Below, piece after piece: positions 1 to 9,400 of a stretch of DNA of 29,155 nucleotides. Every line of letters begins with the position of its first letter. Positions within the stretch are counted from its first letter, which is position 1. Location of the stretch: positions 1-29,155 of the forward strand of contig CAICTM010001443.1 in assembly GCA_903772945.1 (NCBI GenBank). The letters run 5' to 3'. The DNA comes from Seminavis robusta (Eukaryota > Bacillariophyta > Bacillariophyceae > Naviculales > Naviculaceae). Position numbers and translations under genes: made by a program. A model generated the notes under the pieces. It ran no database searches. It was not told the DNA's origin and worked only from the letters and a program-made list of their open reading frames with translations.

Positions 1-109
1 GAGCGAGAATGCAGATATGATGAGAGCCAGAAAGAAGTGTGAACGAGTGGAAGGAGACAATTGCCAGGCCATTGGGATCATGTCTGCCTAAATACTCTAT
101 TGTACTCAC
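1..109 (-). other. Intron (partial) of CRAL-TRIO-like paralogue 1
   Basis: The minus strand begins with a GTGAGT donor at 109-104. The sequence is nearly identical to the start of the intron in paralogue 2 (5850 onward), but a one-base indel shifts the frame and creates a stop if the intron is retained. The acceptor is outside the window. Confidence 0.75.
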
Positions 110-806
110 CCTCAAACTCAGTTATCTGTACATGTCCTTTTCTCACTACCCCCAGGTTGGGGAAGAAGGCCTGTGACATGTAGTACAGTGCCATGAATAA
201 TTCCTTTGTCTTTCTATGACACTTGAAGACACTTTTGTCAAGTTTCGTAGGATCAAGTACCAACAGAGAAGTGCCTGCCTCCAAATCAAAATCAAAGGAG
301 AGCACAATACCTTGAAAGTCTTGAATATTGTACTTCTCGATAACCCTCTTGCCCTCTTCGATAGAATCGACAATATTGTACTCTTTCTTGTAGGCTTGAA
401 GGTTGAACACCCGATTCACAGCACAATCCAAGTCACCCTGTGAGAATATGGCCAAATGAGCATACATCATGTCCGGAATATTGTCTAATTCAGGACTGGC
501 CTCCACTGTGCGCTTGATCTGCAGTGCCCATTCCCGCTCTTGATCCGAAATTTCCATGAATTTTGGGTCTGCTTGGACGGTCACAGATGGTGGTAGTGAT
601 GGCACACGAGGATGATCCTCTGTGGCTCCTTCTTCATCAACGCCTTCAACCCGTTGATTTTCATTCGTTGCAGCAACAGGGACTTGATTGTCGTTGTTGG
701 GTTGGCTCTCCTCGTTGTCAGTGACTTCTTGATTTCGTGAATTCAGCTCGAGATCTCTCTCACTGCCATTGTGAGACTCTGTGGTACTGGTATTGGGGCG
801 ATCCAT
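110..806 (-). CDS. CRAL-TRIO-like protein, paralogue 1 (5' exon only; 3' exon outside window)
   Basis: First exon of a two-exon gene. The ATG at 806 begins MDRPNTSTTESHNGSERD, matching the start of the paralogue at 5159. Residues 1-75 are acidic, Gln/Asn/Glu-rich and probably disordered. A helical segment follows (DPKFMEISDQEREWAL, then DLDCAVNRVF), and then the first half of a CRAL-TRIO-like lipid-binding fold (DFQGIVLSFDFDLE, LLVLDPTKLD). The exon ends at 110 in codon phase 1, just before a GTGAGT donor. Reading on into the intron meets a stop at 78-80, so splicing is needed. The C-terminal lobe lies beyond the window. The exon is very similar to paralogue 2, and its 5' flank (about 810-870) also resembles the flank of paralogue 2, which points to a recent inverted duplication. 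The family call rests on fold-like motifs shared with the complete copies and was not tested by a profile search. Confidence 0.72.
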
Positions 807-1451
807 TACCTAACTAGACCCAACCGTGCACGTTAACATGAATGTGGGTGGAAAGAATTGTTAATGGGCAGCACAACAAAAATCAGTTGTACATGTATGT
901 AATGGAGTGATGGAGTGCCTTTGAATTGCGGTTTCTTATTTCAGACTCTGACTTACTTGACCTACCCCGCACTCCTACCGTTAGCTAGCTATGCATAGTG
1001 TGGCTGTTTGGTTCCCTTGTTCCCTTTGATGAGGAAGGAGTAAACTTCTAAAGGCAGCACTCAGCAACTTACAACCGCTGTACCGGTATGAGGTACCAGG
1101 TACAGTAGAACAGTAGTCTACTGTTCTCGAGTAGTCAGTCCATTAGCTATTTTAATTTAAATAAAAGGCCTACTCCACTACTTTGATTGGTTCTTCTTGT
1201 CACACTTATTCTTTTTCGCATCTACGACTTTTTCATTGAAGTAAGAGCCTGCAAGACCACAGAAGAACATAACTGTTGTGTTCCCGACTCCCGATTGTGG
1301 TCATTCCCCTTTCCTTCGTTGTTTCAGCTCATGACCCGTTCATTCCAGTTTGAGACGTCATGAAAGTCGTTTCCAACAAAGATCTTTTGGTCCACATCAA
1401 CCGATCTTTTTGGCTCCACAAACATGACATTTTCCGCGAAGACGAAGATAG
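807..1451. other. Divergent intergenic region between paralogue 1 and glyoxalase gene
   Basis: This is the shared upstream region of two divergent genes. About 60 bases next to 806 resemble the 5' flank of the paralogue at 5159. A perfect short palindrome sits at 1107-1127, and GGTACC/ACCGGT-type palindromic words occur at 1081-1105. I see no TATA box or other promoter element that I would defend. Confidence 0.5.
1107..1127. repeat. Short perfect inverted repeat
   Basis: AGAACAGTAG and its exact reverse complement CTACTGTTCT are separated by one base. This could be a dimeric factor site or a small cruciform. Function is unknown. Confidence 0.6.
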
Positions 1452-2204
1452 ATGATGAGATTCCCTATTATTAGTCGCCCTTGGCTGTTCCTGTTGGCAT
1501 CTGCCACTCGATTGGATACGTTCCATGCATTCCACAATACTGTGTCTCGACCGGCACACCGCCACTCTTCTTCCCTGAGCAGCAGCACAACGGATCAACC
1601 CGATGTCTCGCGGTTTGTCACGGGCAGTCGCCCCGCCGGTACGGAACAGTATGTGATGCAGCAAACCATGGTTCGTGTCAAGGATCCCATCAAGAGTTTG
1701 GAATTTTATTGCGACATTTTGGGCTTTCGATTGGTCATGTTTCGCGAGTTTCCACAATGGGAATTCAACGTGTACTTTGTGGCGCCCGTGGATGCCTCTG
1801 ACATTCCTTCGTCAAAAGAAGAGCAATGGAAATTCTGCATGAACACTCCCGGTTGTATTGAATTGACGTGGAATTACGGCAGTGAAACGCAAGACGGATT
1901 GGTATACAACACTGGAAATGCCGATTCCACCGGAACTACCGATGGACAGAACGTCAAGGGCGGTTTTGGACACTTGGGAATCACCGTACCGGATGTCTAC
2001 GAAGCATGTGCGAGATTTGCCGAGCTGGGTTGTGAATTCACCAAAACGCCCAATAGTGGTGGGATGAAAGGATTGGCATTTGTCAAGGATCCGGACGGGT
2101 ATCTGGTAGAAGTCTTGCCGCGAGGAGAAATGATTCAGAAACCCATCGATCATGCCGGTGTGGCCGTGGATGGTGGTGAAGGATACAAAGATAATTCCAA
2201 GTAA
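1452..2204 (+). CDS. GLO1: Glyoxalase I (lactoylglutathione lyase), probably plastid-targeted
   Basis: A 250-residue vicinal-oxygen-chelate enzyme that isomerises the methylglyoxal-glutathione hemithioacetal to S-lactoylglutathione. The core (about 68-225) closely follows eukaryotic single-domain glyoxalase I: QQTMVRVKDP, then the FYCDILGFRL helix, ELTWNYG, GFGHLGITVPDVYEAC, and MKGLAFVKDPDGYLVEVL. The four metal ligands expected for the family are present as Gln71, Glu137, His174 and Glu220. About 65 residues precede the core. A hydrophobic run (PWLFLLASA) is followed by TFHA|FHN with Phe27 directly after Ala26, then a Ser/Arg-rich stretch. This resembles the signal-plus-transit presequence (ASAFAP-like) used by diatoms for plastid import. 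Two adjacent ATGs begin the frame (1452 and 1455), and either could be used. No intron is seen. The next gene downstream in the same orientation is PhzF-like. Confidence 0.93.
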   Translation: MMRFPIISRPWLFLLASATRLDTFHAFHNTVSRPAHRHSSSLSSSTTDQPDVSRFVTGSRPAGTEQYVMQQTMVRVKDPIKSLEFYCDILGFRLVMFREFPQWEFNVYFVAPVDASDIPSSKEEQWKFCMNTPGCIELTWNYGSETQDGLVYNTGNADSTGTTDGQNVKGGFGHLGITVPDVYEACARFAELGCEFTKTPNSGGMKGLAFVKDPDGYLVEVLPRGEMIQKPIDHAGVAVDGGEGYKDNSK

Positions 2205-2690
2205 TTGTCAAACAGCAGTCTAGTGAACTAGCTAGCTAGAGAACTAGAGATCCAGAAGACTGATGAAGAATTCAATCTGTAGTATTCAAACGGAAAGGTC
2301 AGCTAGTGTAAATCTCCAACTCGGCCTACACTGTTGGATCATTCCAGTTGAACTGGTCAAGACCGCCTGAAAACAAATCACACCCGCACCATTTGAAAAT
2401 GATCTATCTGAAACCCTTGTTCTGTCAGGCATCATGCATGATGTCCTTGATGCCTTGAGTCTTCAATCTTCAGCAGGATCCTTCTTGAAAGGAGCATGTT
2501 TGACTGGACTGCAGTCCTGATTGTTCCTTACCAAACGTGCTGGCTTCATTTGGGATCCAACTGTTTCCGTGTTTCCGTGATGATCTGGACGGCGGTTCAG
2601 ACTAGGTGCATGCATGGTGTCTCTCTCTCTCTCATTTTTTGGAATCCAAAGGTCAGTCGCAACAACACACACCGTGAAACAATCAAAACA
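2205..2690. other. Intergenic/5' leader of the PhzF-family gene
   Basis: The region holds GLO1 3' sequence and the leader of the next gene. A short CT dinucleotide run occurs near 2622-2633. The frame of the next gene stays open upstream to 2496, but that stretch has no family similarity that I recognise, so it is treated as untranslated. Confidence 0.5.
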
Positions 2691-3686
2691 ATGGCTCAAG
2701 CAGCAGACGGCTCCGTCACCATTGATGTCTCAACCTACGATGTATTTGCCGCCAAACAGTTTGCGGGAAACCAACTGGCCGTGTTCTCGGGAGCGGCGTG
2801 TCAAGATCTCACCACGGAGCAAATGCAGCAGCTTGCCAAGGAAATGAACTATGCCGAATCCACGTTCATTCTGCCACCATCAAAGCAGCCAGCAGCAACA
2901 ACGGAATATGTACATCGTTTTGGATACCGCATATTTACACCAACTTGCGAGCTTCCATTTGCCGGACATCCCACCTTGGGGACGGCCTATCACGCCTTGC
3001 AACGGTTGCTTCCTAGAGATGATGGAACAACAACAAAGTCGGTCCTCTTGGAGTGCCAAGGAGGGACCATTCCAGTCTCACAGGACAAAGCCGATGGTTG
3101 TCTATGGATGGAACAACAACCTCCCAAATTAGAAATGCAACAGAAGAATGCTAGTATTGACTTAGAAGAGGTTGCCCAAGCACTCGATTGCGACATGGAC
3201 GCGCTCGATCCCAAATATCCAGCTCACGTATTTTCTACGGGAGGGACCTGTTTCCTGGTTGTGGCCGTCAAATCCTTGCCACAGTTGCAAACCATTCATC
3301 ATCCGGGTCCCACCATGTTTCCCTTTTGCCACCGCTGGGGTGCCGTTGGGATCTATCTAGTCACTAAGGAAGGCCGTGATGCGTCCCATTCCATTTCGGC
3401 TCGATCCATGATTGCCGAAATGGCCGTGCCCGAAGATCCTGCCACGGGGAGTGCCTGTGGGTGTTTTGCGGGCTGGGCGGTTCATACCGGGTTTCTCGAT
3501 CAATCATCACGTGATGAGGACAAAACGTTTACCGTTGGGCAAGGCCATGAAATGGGACGCCCGTCCCTCTTGCGAGTGCGAGTTGACACCAAGGAACATG
3601 CCAACAACCTCAAAGTTCAGGTGAGTGGTTCGGTCATTCCTGTAGTGGAGGGAGGTCGTATTACCGTCCGGTCAAGTCAACATTGA
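2691..3686 (+). CDS. PhzF-family isomerase/epimerase-like protein
   Basis: A 331-residue protein of the PhzF (diaminopimelate-epimerase fold) family. Characterised members isomerise a small acid in phenazine synthesis, but most eukaryotic members have unknown substrates. The N-terminal lobe carries DVFAAKQFAGNQLAV and MNYAESTFI, with Glu57 at the position of the catalytic glutamate, followed by FTPTCELPFAGHPTLGTAY. The C-terminal lobe carries EDPATGSACGCFAGW, the second family signature. Length fits the family (about 260-330). The start chosen is the ATG at 2691, in the context AAAACAATGG, because family similarity begins a few residues later. An in-frame ATG at 2496 would add 65 residues of no recognisable character. 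No intron is visible. It lies head-to-tail after GLO1. A shared detoxification role is possible but only inferred. Confidence 0.9.
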   Translation: MAQAADGSVTIDVSTYDVFAAKQFAGNQLAVFSGAACQDLTTEQMQQLAKEMNYAESTFILPPSKQPAATTEYVHRFGYRIFTPTCELPFAGHPTLGTAYHALQRLLPRDDGTTTKSVLLECQGGTIPVSQDKADGCLWMEQQPPKLEMQQKNASIDLEEVAQALDCDMDALDPKYPAHVFSTGGTCFLVVAVKSLPQLQTIHHPGPTMFPFCHRWGAVGIYLVTKEGRDASHSISARSMIAEMAVPEDPATGSACGCFAGWAVHTGFLDQSSRDEDKTFTVGQGHEMGRPSLLRVRVDTKEHANNLKVQVSGSVIPVVEGGRITVRSSQH

Positions 3687-3932
3687 GGAGCGTTTTTCAT
3701 CTTGTTGCGCCACAGAGCGCATCGACGAGGCATCAACGCAGCGGCGGGCCATCTCGCGAATGCTTCCCCAGCAGTCGAAGGAGATTATCAAAGTTTTCGT
3801 CAGTGCGGTCTAGTATCCCTCGAAGCTTGACTTATTAATTCTTTTTGTAGATAATTTCCTTACTCTAACCCGCCCCTATAATGATTCTTTACCTCGGCAG
3901 GTAAACTGCCTGAGTTCTCAACCCCTTTAATG

Positions 3933-4009
3933 CTATTTCCTATTTCCTATTTCCTATTTCCTATTTTCTATTTCCTATTTCCTATTTTCTATTTCCTATT
4001 TCCTATTCT
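3933..4009. repeat. Heptanucleotide tandem array (CTATTTC)n
   Basis: Eleven 7-base units. Most are CTATTTC, two are CTATTTT, and the last is CTATTCT. The array is uninterrupted and lies in the gap downstream of the PhzF-like gene. Confidence 0.95.
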
Positions 4010-4209
4010 GGTGAAGCCAAAGTACAAGGATAGAGATAGTCATAAGCCAACAAAACTGAACATTGATGGTTCAATACAAGTTAGGGGTAGGAATAAATCA
4101 TTAATATTTAAGGTTAGTGCAATCAGCACAACAGCACAATAAGCCAGCAGGAGCTGTAAAGGTTAGAGTTACAATAAGGGAATGGCAGCTGGTAAATTAT
4201 AGAGTAGCG

Positions 4210-4253
4210 GGCGGCAACACACGACGTAGTCGACGTAGTCGGGTGTTGTCGCC
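4210..4253. repeat. Small hairpin, copy A
   Basis: The arms are GGCGGCAACAC (4210-4220) and GTGTTGTCGCC (4243-4253), pairing at 10 of 11 positions. The loop contains a duplicated GACGTAGTC. The same hairpin recurs 92 bases downstream with a shorter loop. Confidence 0.85.
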
Positions 4254-4301
4254 AGGGCTAGCTTAATAAAGAAGGTTGCACTGAGGGAATGAATGATACC
4301 G

Positions 4302-4336
4302 GGCGGCAACACACGACGTAGTCGGGTGTTGTCGCC
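4302..4336. repeat. Small hairpin, copy B
   Basis: The same arms as copy A (4302-4312 and 4326-4336), with a single GACGTAGTC in the loop. The bases after both copies (AGGGCTxGCTT) also match, so the hairpin is part of a longer partly conserved tandem unit. Confidence 0.85.
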
Positions 4337-4371
4337 AGGGCTGGCTTGAAAGATGGGTGCAATCTACGGAT

Positions 4372-4569
4372 GGCCCAACAGGGAGAATTGGACTTACAGG
4401 GAGAATATCAGTAGAGCTCCAGTAGAAATGTACACAGAGCTGCATACAGTATGATTTGTGCAAATGGGTGGGCGCACAGACCAAAAAGGGTGTATACCAC
4501 CCTGTGTAGAGAATGTACTGGAATCTACTGCATATTCTCCCTGTTGTTCCGTATTCTCTCTGTTGGGCC
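4372..4569. repeat. Long imperfect fold-back inverted repeat
   Basis: The left arm (about 4372-4441) and right arm (about 4500-4569) are reverse complements along most of their length. The ends pair perfectly (GGCCCAACA with TGTTGGGCC), as do the 12-base blocks at 4397-4408 and 4532-4543, and shorter matches continue to a central loop of about 60 bases. The arms themselves contain a repeated ACAGGGAGAAT. The layout is that of a fold-back or MITE-like element. I found no convincing target-site duplication. Confidence 0.75.
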
Positions 4570-5158
4570 GTTTCTAGCAATCTCGAACATGATCCTCCTT
4601 CTTCTATCTGTCTTTCTGCCGAGGTATCGCAGCTCCCGCTGACTTATTGTTGAAGATCTACCAGTGATGTGGAAGATACTATTATAATACCGGCCGTCGA
4701 ACAACTGTTCTTCTGTGTTCTTTTTGCCACCGGTACATGCCGTCACAGGCTCTTCGAAAAGCCCATACGGTATTCCGAAGAAGAACAATTATTGAACAAT
4801 AATTGACAAGAAGAATCAATCAGATTTAAAGATGCAGTGCTGTTACTTGAAGCTAGCTAGACTACTGTTGTACTCATTACTCATACTGAGTACAGGTTCA
4901 AGTACGGCTGTGAGTTGTCGAGAACTGAGTACTGTACAATGTCTTGTATGCATACATACATGTACACAAGAACCCCCACTCCCCACTTGCCACGGCTTTT
5001 TGTTCGTGGCACTCTTTCCTCAAAGGTAAGGACACAGCTATCGTCTTTCTCTCAAAAGGGGAAAAACGGCAACAGCTCGAGATCTGCGACACTGCGAAGC
5101 ACTCCATTTCGTGCTACCCATCAGAAATTTTCCCCAACCACATTCCTGTTTACGTAGA

Positions 5159-6292
5159 ATGGATCGCACCAATACCACAGAATCTCACAATGGCAGTGAG
5201 AGAGATCTCCAGAAGAATTCACCAAATCAAGAAGGCACTGATGACAACAACAATGAAGTCCCTGTTCGTGGAACGGATGAGAATCAACGGGATGATGAAG
5301 GAGATGAAGGCGGTGATGAAGAAGCTGCCACTGGGGATCAGGATCAGGAAGTACAGCCATTACTACCACACTCTGTGACCGTCCAAGCAGACCCAAAATT
5401 CATGGAGATTTCGGATCAAGAGCGGGAATGGGCACTGGCGATCAAGCGAGCAGTGGAAGCCAGTCCGGAATTAGACAGCATTCCCGACATGATGTGTGCT
5501 CATTTGGCCATATTCTCACAGGGTGACTTGGATTGTGCTGTGAATCGTGTGTTCAACCTTCAAGCCTACAGGAAAGAGTACAATATTGTCAATTCTATCG
5601 AAGAGGGCAAGAGGGTTATTGAGAAGTACAATTTTGTAGACTTTCAAGGTATTGTGCTCTCCTTTGATTTTGATTTGGAGATTGGCAATTCTCTGGTGGT
5701 ACTTGATATTACCAAACTCGACAAAGGTGTCTTCAAATGTCATAGAAAGACCAAGGAAATATTCATGGCACTGTACTATGGGTCACAGGCCTACTTCCCC
5801 AACCTGGAGGTAGTGAGAAAAGGCAATGTACAGATTGCTGAGTTTGAGGGTGAGTACAATAGAGTATTTAAGGCAGACGTGATACCGATGGCCTGGCAAT
5901 GCTGTCCTTCCACTCGTTCACACTCCTTTCTCGCTCTCATCATATGTGCATTCTTGCTCTTTTCTTTGGTAGGATTTGACCCTAGCAAGAACATGGTGGA
6001 TGGCAAAATATTTAGAAGGGGGTTGATTGAAATCCATGGATCTTATCCCACAGTCGTTTCCCACCTGTACATGTATCATACACCTATGGTAGCCAACTTA
6101 ATGGTATCTCTGGGCAAGCGAGTGCTGCCAAAAAATTTGTTCCCAAAAATCACAATGGGGTGTACTTTTCCAGGGCGCCTGGACCAGTTCTATGGTCTTC
6201 CAACTATTGAGGCTGCCACACGGAGGGCATTGGACAACCTGTACGAGTCTCTTCGAATCCGATATGAAAATGAAAGGACTTTCAGACTATGA
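5159..6292 (+). CDS. CRAL-TRIO-like protein, paralogue 2 (two exons)
   Basis: Exons 5159-5849 and 5973-6292 give 336 residues. Residues 1-75 are acidic and low-complexity. Residues 80-145 are a helical segment, and about 158-325 resemble a CRAL-TRIO (Sec14-type) lipid-binding domain: FQGIVLSFDFDLE, SLVVLDITKLD, then in exon 2 LIEIHGSYPTVVSHLYMYHTPMVANLMVSL and NLFPKITMGCTF. The YP-x-hydrophobic-x-N/HTP stretch is the most Sec14-like part. The start is the ATG at 5159 because it aligns with the start of paralogue 1; 16 open codons upstream belong to the leader. The 123-base intron has a GTGAGT donor and a TTTGGTAG acceptor. It is a multiple of three with no stop, so an intron-retained form would add 41 residues. 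The gene converges on the large gene at 6487. A role as cytosolic lipid carrier is inferred from the fold only. Confidence 0.75.
   Translation: MDRTNTTESHNGSERDLQKNSPNQEGTDDNNNEVPVRGTDENQRDDEGDEGGDEEAATGDQDQEVQPLLPHSVTVQADPKFMEISDQEREWALAIKRAVEASPELDSIPDMMCAHLAIFSQGDLDCAVNRVFNLQAYRKEYNIVNSIEEGKRVIEKYNFVDFQGIVLSFDFDLEIGNSLVVLDITKLDKGVFKCHRKTKEIFMALYYGSQAYFPNLEVVRKGNVQIAEFEGEYNRVFKADVIPMAWQCCPSTRSHSFLALIICAFLLFSLVGFDPSKNMVDGKIFRRGLIEIHGSYPTVVSHLYMYHTPMVANLMVSLGKRVLPKNLFPKITMGCTFPGRLDQFYGLPTIEAATRRALDNLYESLRIRYENERTFRL
5850..5972 (+). other. Intron of CRAL-TRIO-like paralogue 2
   Basis: Donor GTGAGT and acceptor TTTCTTTGGTAG. Its position is shared with paralogues 1 and 3 (codon phase 1 within a Gly codon). 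It is 123 bases long, in frame and free of stops. Confidence 0.82.
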
Positions 6293-6486
6293 AGCCAGTA
6301 TACAACTCCCTATTGTAGCCCAGTTGCGTTGCCGTGATCAGCACCACGAGGCGGGCAAATAGTAGTATGTATTTTTTTTTAAAAACGATGTCACTTGCTT
6401 CGGCTGTCACTCCTACCGGTACATGTATTGGTAGTACTGGAGGAGGAGGTCGATTCCGTCTTTATGGGGATTCTACCATGTGACTA

Positions 6487-9400
6487 CTACGGTCTAAAAC
6501 GAGGCCATCGATTCCAGTCGCCGGCGGTCCACCGGCACTGCGGGCATTCGTTTCTGCGGCGCTGTTGCCGCCGACCCTGTTCGTCCATGTAGTGGAAGAC
6601 ATCATTGTGAGCAGCCATGTCATTGCAGTTGAACTTCTCAAAGGGTCCATAGCCACATCTCCCGCACTGCCGTAAATCCAAGCCACGCAACGCTTGCCGC
6701 GTTTCCCGCTCCTGGCGTTGTCGATCTGCTTGCAACCGCTCTTTCTCTCTGCGGCGCTCTTCTTCTCGCCTCTGTCTTTCGCGCTGGGCAGCTTCGCGTC
6801 TTCCTGCCCGTTCCCGCTGAAGTCGTTGCTCTTCCTCGGCTGTTTCCTGGACGCTGGCTGCTTTCCTTCGTAATTCCACTACATCATCTTCCAGAGAATC
6901 CACTTTGGCCTCTACTTCACGCTGGTAGCCAGAGTATTCCTCTTCCAGGAGTCGCTCAGATTCAATCTTTGCAAGATCCAAGTCGGTGCGCAGCATCCGC
7001 ACTCGGTTTCGCATCCGAAGAGAAGGATAATGCAGATTTAGAGGCAACTCAAAGACTTCCTCGACCCCGATCGAACCAATCGCAGACAACGAGGCTATCG
7101 CAGCCTGCAACGCTTCCGCATCCAAAACTGGCGAGGATGTTGTGACGCCCAATACAGTCTCGTTTGGGAGGGCATTTTGTGCAGATGAGCCACTGACCTC
7201 ACTGGAGGATGACTCGACTGTCTTTCTATGACCTGATTTCTTCTTGTTCTTCCCACTGAGCATGGGAATGCCCGTAACAAACTCGGCAAAAGCCTTTGCG
7301 ACATGGGTTGCCTGTTGAACACCGCTAAATCTCTTTTGTTGAGTGCTTCTCCGTTTCTTTCCGCGGGGGTCACTTGTTCTCCTTTTCCTGGGGCCTCCCT
7401 GAGGCGCAGAAGGCTTTGCCGCCACAGAGGGTGCGGTCGCAACGACTGTGTCTGATTCTTCCTTTCTTTCCTGCTCACCGTCGTCGTGTTTCAATGAAGC
7501 CAATTTCGCGGACAGCATCGAGGTTGACTTCCGAGTTTGACCCTTCTCATCTTGACTCTTTAGCGAGGCTAACTTGGCAGAAGTGCTGTCAAGCTCACCG
7601 GAAAGACGCGACATGGCCATCGCATAGTTGATATCTTGCGCGTTGATGGGGCCTCTGGCTAGCAACTCCCGGCGGTCCAATTCGAGCTGTTCGCATCGCC
7701 TCTCCAGTCTCTCCATTCGTGCTATTCGTCGTCTGTTGGCCATTGCGTTCCTGGCGCTGGTGGCCTTGGGTGCCGGTGGGTCTGGTGGGCCCGAGGACAC
7801 AGACCTTGCCATCGCCAAAGCCTCCATGGCTTCGTTCAGCTGGTGCTCCAGCATTGAACCACGAAGCACACCATCTTCGACGTTCCAGTTAACTTCATAG
7901 TATTGATTCCGGAGTTGGGTGATTCTGGACTGCAACTCTTCCTCTCGGGTTGTGCTGTCGGGGGCTTCAGTGGACGAGACACTGCTAACGGATTGAACAT
8001 CTGAGTCTTCCTCTTCCTGCTTGGCAGCCTCAGCTGTTTCCTCAGCCCGTTGGATGTCACGCATGAGCGACTGCTTGGTATCCTCCAGACTTCTGATCCG
8101 TCTCTCCATTGCAGCTGAGGAAGACTGAAGTTCTTGGTGCTTCTGCGCGTGGATGATCTGATGTTGCAGATCCTCCTTTCTCGTTTGCAGTGATGCAAAG
8201 AACTCGGCCATCATTGCGTCGACTTCCTTGGCTCGTTGAGCCTCTCGTGATCTGTCGTCCGTGTCGACGGCCAAGACATCGCGAATTTGTAACACACAAT
8301 CAGGGCAAATAAAGTGCCCCCCGTCACTTTGTATGGTGCTAGTTGCCCTGGCCACATCGTCCACCCGAAAGACGAGGCAGTCGGAACATACCAGTTGAGA
8401 GCATCTGTCACACGCGCGTTGCACTTCTTGTGGCAAGCGACTGCGACAACACGTATTACTGCATCTTGGAACCGGAGCCCTCTCATAACCTTCCGGCTTT
8501 TGCCAGCCAGGAGGGCACAGAGCAACGGCCAGTCCAAGGTCATTCTCGGTTCGAGAGAGCGGCCGCCAGATATGAGCAGTGCCGGAATCCACTGCGCTGC
8601 CCACTTGGGATTCACTCAGTGTGGCATACGTGGGCTCTGAAGATGGTGCAGCTGGCATAGGAGCCTCTTCAGCAGCGTCGGATGTTGCGTCGAATGATGC
8701 CTGCTGTCTCGCCGAGTTGGCGCGACGCTCCCCCGCAAGCCTCCTCTTCTCCTCCCGACGCAATCTCCAATCTTCAAGCTCACCCTCTTCCAACGGAACC
8801 AAGCCATTTTCGACCAGTAGCGGCAGCATCCGGTCACATTGGTCGTTGGGTATGAGGATGTTGCTGATAGGTTCATTCGTGAGAGGGCAAGTAGGATCAA
8901 AATTGCGCCCAGCACCGCATCCGTCGTTGGATCTCCCTTCTCGCAGGAGCCGAGCTTCTTCCTCTTCTTTCATTTCGCGCCGTGCTCGGAAATGAGCCTC
9001 AATGGAGGATCTCTCGTGCGTGTGGCCTTTGTCACAGAAGACTGGATCTGCAAAGAGCGCCCCTGTGATGGGATCCCTCACTAGAGCATCGCTCTCTTGT
9101 AGGACGATTTCATTCTTGAATGATCTACGCTCTCCCGTGTCGTTGTTGCTTTGCACCGTTGCAGACGCATCGTCGGAGGGGCTTTCAAGTGTGGATTGCT
9201 GGGTGGAACAGGGGCGACACTCAGAGACAGTTTTTCCCGCTTTGTTTGAACTGGGTGCTGTCTCTGCGACCTCTTTGACTTCAGCGCGAGCTGGTACGGC
9301 GTTGGTGTTGTGTTTAGAGCTTGTCAGGAGTGCATTGCGGCATTCTGGCTCAGAAGGCTTGTTACAAGCAGTTGCTGGTGTATCGCTATGCTTCAGCTCG

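Larger units (their letters stand above)
3687..5158. other. Repeat-rich intergenic region
   Basis: About 1.5 kb without a credible gene. It contains a heptanucleotide array (3933-4009), two small related hairpins (4210-4253 and 4302-4336) and a long fold-back inverted repeat (4372-4569), each listed separately. The last 50 bases resemble the 5' flank of paralogue 1 at 810-870. Confidence 0.6.

Noticed and set aside
2496..2690. 65-codon N-terminal extension of the PhzF-like protein
   Set aside because: It has no family similarity, and the downstream ATG has a better context and matches the usual family start. It could still be a presequence, but it lacks a clear signal.
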